15,978 bases of DNA from an uncultured Clostridia bacterium. GTDB taxonomy: Bacteria > Bacillota > Clostridia > TANB77 > CAG-508. The notes under the pieces are model-generated. The model was not told the origin of the DNA. It worked only from the letters and a program-made list of their open reading frames with translations, and searched no databases. Each line of letters begins with the position of its first letter. The first letter of the stretch is position 1. The position numbers were made by a program, and so were the translations under genes. Location: positions 1 through 15,978 of the forward strand of contig CALXAW010000019.1 of the NCBI GenBank assembly GCA_944386375.1, read 5' to 3'. Shown one piece after another: positions 14,801-15,978 of this stretch.

Positions 14801-15978
14801 GTTAAGTAAGTCTAATACTTCCCATGCCTCTCCATAGCTATATACATTTGTAGGGTAATCTATTGTTATTGTTACTACTTTTGAATAATCACCATTTTCT
14901 AAAAGTGTTAAGCCCTCTGGTATTTTAAAATTTGTAAGTTTTGGTGAATCGTCATTCCAACCTGCTTCAATTAGTTCAATATTTTCATTAAAAACTACTG
15001 TTGTTAAATTATCACATTCTGCAAAGCAATATGCTCCAACTATAGTGGTTGTTTCAGGTAGTGTTATACTTACTAAACTGTCGCAATTTTCGAATGCATT
15101 ATTTGAAAAAGAATATAAATCATTGCAAGCATCAAATATTACTTCTGATAAAGATGTACAGTCTTGGAACATCCAATAAGATATTCCTTTAAATGTCCCT
15201 CTTAATGTTACACTTTCTAGGCTTGCACACTCCATAAAAGCCCCTCTGCCAACTTCTGAAACTGTTTCAGGGAATTCTATTGATGTTATTCCAGAATTTC
15301 TAAATGTATATCTTCCTATTTTCTCTAAACTTGATGATAATGTTATATTTTTTAAATTTGTTACATTTGCAAATACTTCATCTGGTAATTCTCTTACAGT
15401 ATTTGGCATTGTATATGATGTTTCCCTTTTTAGTGGAAAGTAATACACTAATACTGTTTGATCTTTATTATATATTACATTATCTATTATAGTAAAATTT
15501 GTGTTTCCACTTGCTATTGATATATTTTGCAAATTATTACAATCTGAAAATACAGATGCTCCTAGTGTTGCTAAATTTTTAGGAAGCACTATTGATGTTA
15601 TTCCTGATTTAGTAAATGCATATGTTTGTATTTCTTCTACTGTGTTTGGAATATTTATATTTGTTAGGTTTGTGTCTTTTTCAAATGCATATGCACCTAT
15701 TATTTTTAGGTTATTTCCTAGGTCTATTTTTGACAATTTTGGATTATTTGCAAAGCTCCAATTTCCTATACTTTCTACAGAGTCTGCCAATGTTACAGTT
15801 TCTAGCAATGTACAGTTTGCAACTGAATATATTCCTATTTTTGTTACAGTATTAGGTACTGTTAATGATGTAATTATTTTGTTTGACCTAAGTGCATAAT
15901 CTCCTATTGATGTTACTTTTTTTCCGTCTATTGTACTTGGAATTGTAAGTGCTGTAGCAGTTCCTGTATATCCTGTTA
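11804..15978 (-). CDS. giant surface protein: BspA LRRs, CAP, Big_2, ChW repeats (5' end outside window)
   Basis: The frame is open from the stop at 11804 to the right edge (at least 1390 residues), so the TTG at 15808 is not the start; codons beyond it read TGYTGTATALTIPSTIDG and further LRRs. Order from the N-terminal side: about 13 BspA-type LRR_5 repeats (15978 to about 14880, units with AF/VF..C..L..I.LP); a CAP/SCP domain (about 14848-14478) with the His/Glu set in MEHTRPNG, AENIAGG, IERW and SSGHNANM; a less clear Ig-like region (about 14470-14100); two Big_2 domains (about 14095-13845 and 13825-13580); a Glu-Pro linker (about 13526-13570); then twelve ChW repeats (13525-11807), each with a G-W core. 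No LPXTG or membrane anchor follows the last repeat. ChW and LRR domains suggest a cell-surface adhesin or interaction protein; the CAP activity is unknown. The signal peptide must lie outside the window. Confidence 0.88.
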   Translation of the reverse strand, partial: TGYTGTATALTIPSTIDGKKVTSIGDYALRSNKIITSLTVPNTVTKIGIYSVANCTLLETVTLADSVESIGNWSFANNPKLSKIDLGNNLKIIGAYAFEKDTNLTNINIPNTVEEIQTYAFTKSGITSIVLPKNLATLGASVFSDCNNLQNISIASGNTNFTIIDNVIYNKDQTVLVYYFPLKRETSYTMPNTVRELPDEVFANVTNLKNITLSSSLEKIGRYTFRNSGITSIEFPETVSEVGRGAFMECASLESVTLRGTFKGISYWMFQDCTSLSEVIFDACNDLYSFSNNAFENCDSLVSITLPETTTIVGAYCFAECDNLTTVVFNENIELIEAGWNDDSPKLTNFKIPEGLTLLENGDYSKVVTITIDYPTNVYSYGEAWEVLDLLNQYRKEQGLNELTMDTQLLEDAMLRAQEISVLMEHTRPNGLDCFTAITEDAVYVAENIAGGQSTPEAVIERWKTSSGHNANMISSRYNSVGIGCYITNSTHYWVQIFSSNEGKEPARSNEQIHKTVTQQVAYGLFNDIGVTEYYNENTGKDIYVVDTEETIEVKKGDVLTPYTAWIGNMGWTGRLSFFATTDATWKSSNENVLKVSNDGTITFVGTGTAQVIMTLGNVTRTYTFRADTEITGISLDKTNITLEEGKTQKLTAKITPSDATQDKKITWTSGNTSVATVDEDGVVTAKRAGTVTITATTTNGLSATCRVSVIEPKPQEIPITGVSLNKTNITLEKGKTENLKATVSPSNTTQDKTVTWSSENTKIATVKDGVVTAVAEGTTKITVTTVNGKTATCKVTVTEPQTEPEPEPEPEPSTEPGVTYLGHVQELGWETEWLKDGETSGVENQGLKVEAFYIKLTNASANAHIQYRTHVQDLGWEEDWAQDGAKTGTTGKNKKVEAIQIKLKGLDGYSVEYRSYVTGQGWLDWVSDGVISGTTGQNLKLEAVQIRIVKTDEKVPVRPGVTYRGHVQDIGWQDYVTSGKTSGVEGKGLKVEAFNIRLTNVDENAHIKYETHVQDLGWESEKGQGIKADGAQTGTTGKNKKVEAIRIWLEGLEGYSVEYRAYVAGQGWQQWVRDGEDAGTTGKNLKLEAVQIRIVPKSQSASKPGVIYKGHIQELGWEEEWTQEGETSGLVGEGLKVEAFNIKLTNTNSNAHIKYETHVQDYGWERDWKEELPQDGKETGTTGKNKKVEAIRIWLEGLEGYSVEYRSYVTGQGWLDWVSDGVISGTTGQNLKLEAVQIRIVKSEEKVPIIPGVTYRGHVQDIGWQEYVKDGATSGVEGKGLKVEAFNIRLTNVDENAHIKYETHVQDLGWESEKGQGIKADGAQTGTTGKNKKVEAIRIWLEGIEGYSVEYRAYVAGQGWQQWVRDGEDAGTTGKNLKLEAIQIRIVKK
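11807..12661 (-). repeat. ChW super-repeat unit 2 (triplet blocks 3 and 4)
   Basis: 855 bases encode two triplets of ChW repeats: block 3 (12661-12221) starts GVIYKGHIQELGW and block 4 (12220-11807) starts GVTYRGHVQDIGWQEYV. Each triplet has three successive types, (G/K)H(V/I)Q.(L/I)GW, THVQD.GW and YV.GQGW. Block 4 is nearly identical to block 2 and block 3 is most like block 1, so this is a duplicated two-block unit. Confidence 0.85.
12662..13525 (-). repeat. ChW super-repeat unit 1 (triplet blocks 1 and 2)
   Basis: 864 bases encode block 1 (13525-13097, GVTYLGHVQELGW) and block 2 (13096-12662, GVTYRGHVQDIGWQDYV), each a ChW triplet. The third repeat of block 1 (YVTGQGWLDWVSDGVISG) is repeated exactly in block 3. 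Block 2 shares THVQDLGWESEKGQG and AYVAGQGWQQW with block 4. Differences at DNA level between matching blocks are scattered and mostly synonymous. Confidence 0.85.

Noticed and set aside
15806..15808. TTG as start of the giant surface protein
   Set aside because: It falls inside an LRR unit, and the frame continues with further LRR sequence to the window edge.

Overview
The window is AT-rich DNA with tightly packed genes and strong Shine-Dalgarno sites (GGAGG), typical of a low-GC Gram-positive bacterium. The gene content is ClpE-type unfoldase, family II pyrophosphatase, SH3/NlpC-P60 wall hydrolase, ComEC, a BofC-like protein, and a BspA-like LRR surface protein with ChW repeats. This points to a member of the Clostridia, plausibly an uncultured host-associated lineage; the lineage guess is inference only. 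No tRNA, rRNA, CRISPR array, transposase or phage gene was recognised.

Layout. (1) The left edge (1-182) holds a possible tail of a + strand gene, a terminator-like hairpin and copy 1 of a palindromic dispersed repeat. (2) A - strand gene (183-1034) encodes a membrane-anchored RsiV/DUF3298-like protein. It is divergent from (3) a + strand pair, clpE (1213-3582) and pgsA (3594-4190), behind a good sigma-A promoter. The pair ends in a terminator that overlaps the pgsA stop codon, followed by copy 2 of the dispersed repeat. (4) A - strand cluster runs from right to left: an unrecognised membrane-anchored protein (9802-11622) behind a perfect-consensus sigma-A promoter, ppaC (8868-9785), a three-SH3 NlpC/P60 hydrolase (7460-8818), comEC (4936-7447), and a BofC-C-domain-like protein (4292-4894). 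(5) A very large - strand surface protein gene (11804 to beyond the right edge) carries BspA LRRs, a CAP domain, two Ig-like (Big_2) domains, a Glu-Pro linker and twelve ChW repeats. Its own terminator lies at 11736-11783.

The most notable observations concern comEC. Its conserved N-terminus extends 28 codons upstream of the obvious TTG, to an ATT codon at perfect distance from a GGAGG. Its conserved C-terminus (GHPS...YRTD region) lies in another frame after what looks like a one-base insertion near 5104. Either this competence gene is decaying or there is a sequence error. Other points of interest are the two-copy structured intergenic repeat, the nested A-B-A-B duplication of ChW triplets in the giant adhesin, and a hairpin that starts at the comEC stop and abuts the ribosome binding site of the next gene. 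I found no convincing new defence or mobile system; the window reads as core housekeeping genes plus cell-surface genes.
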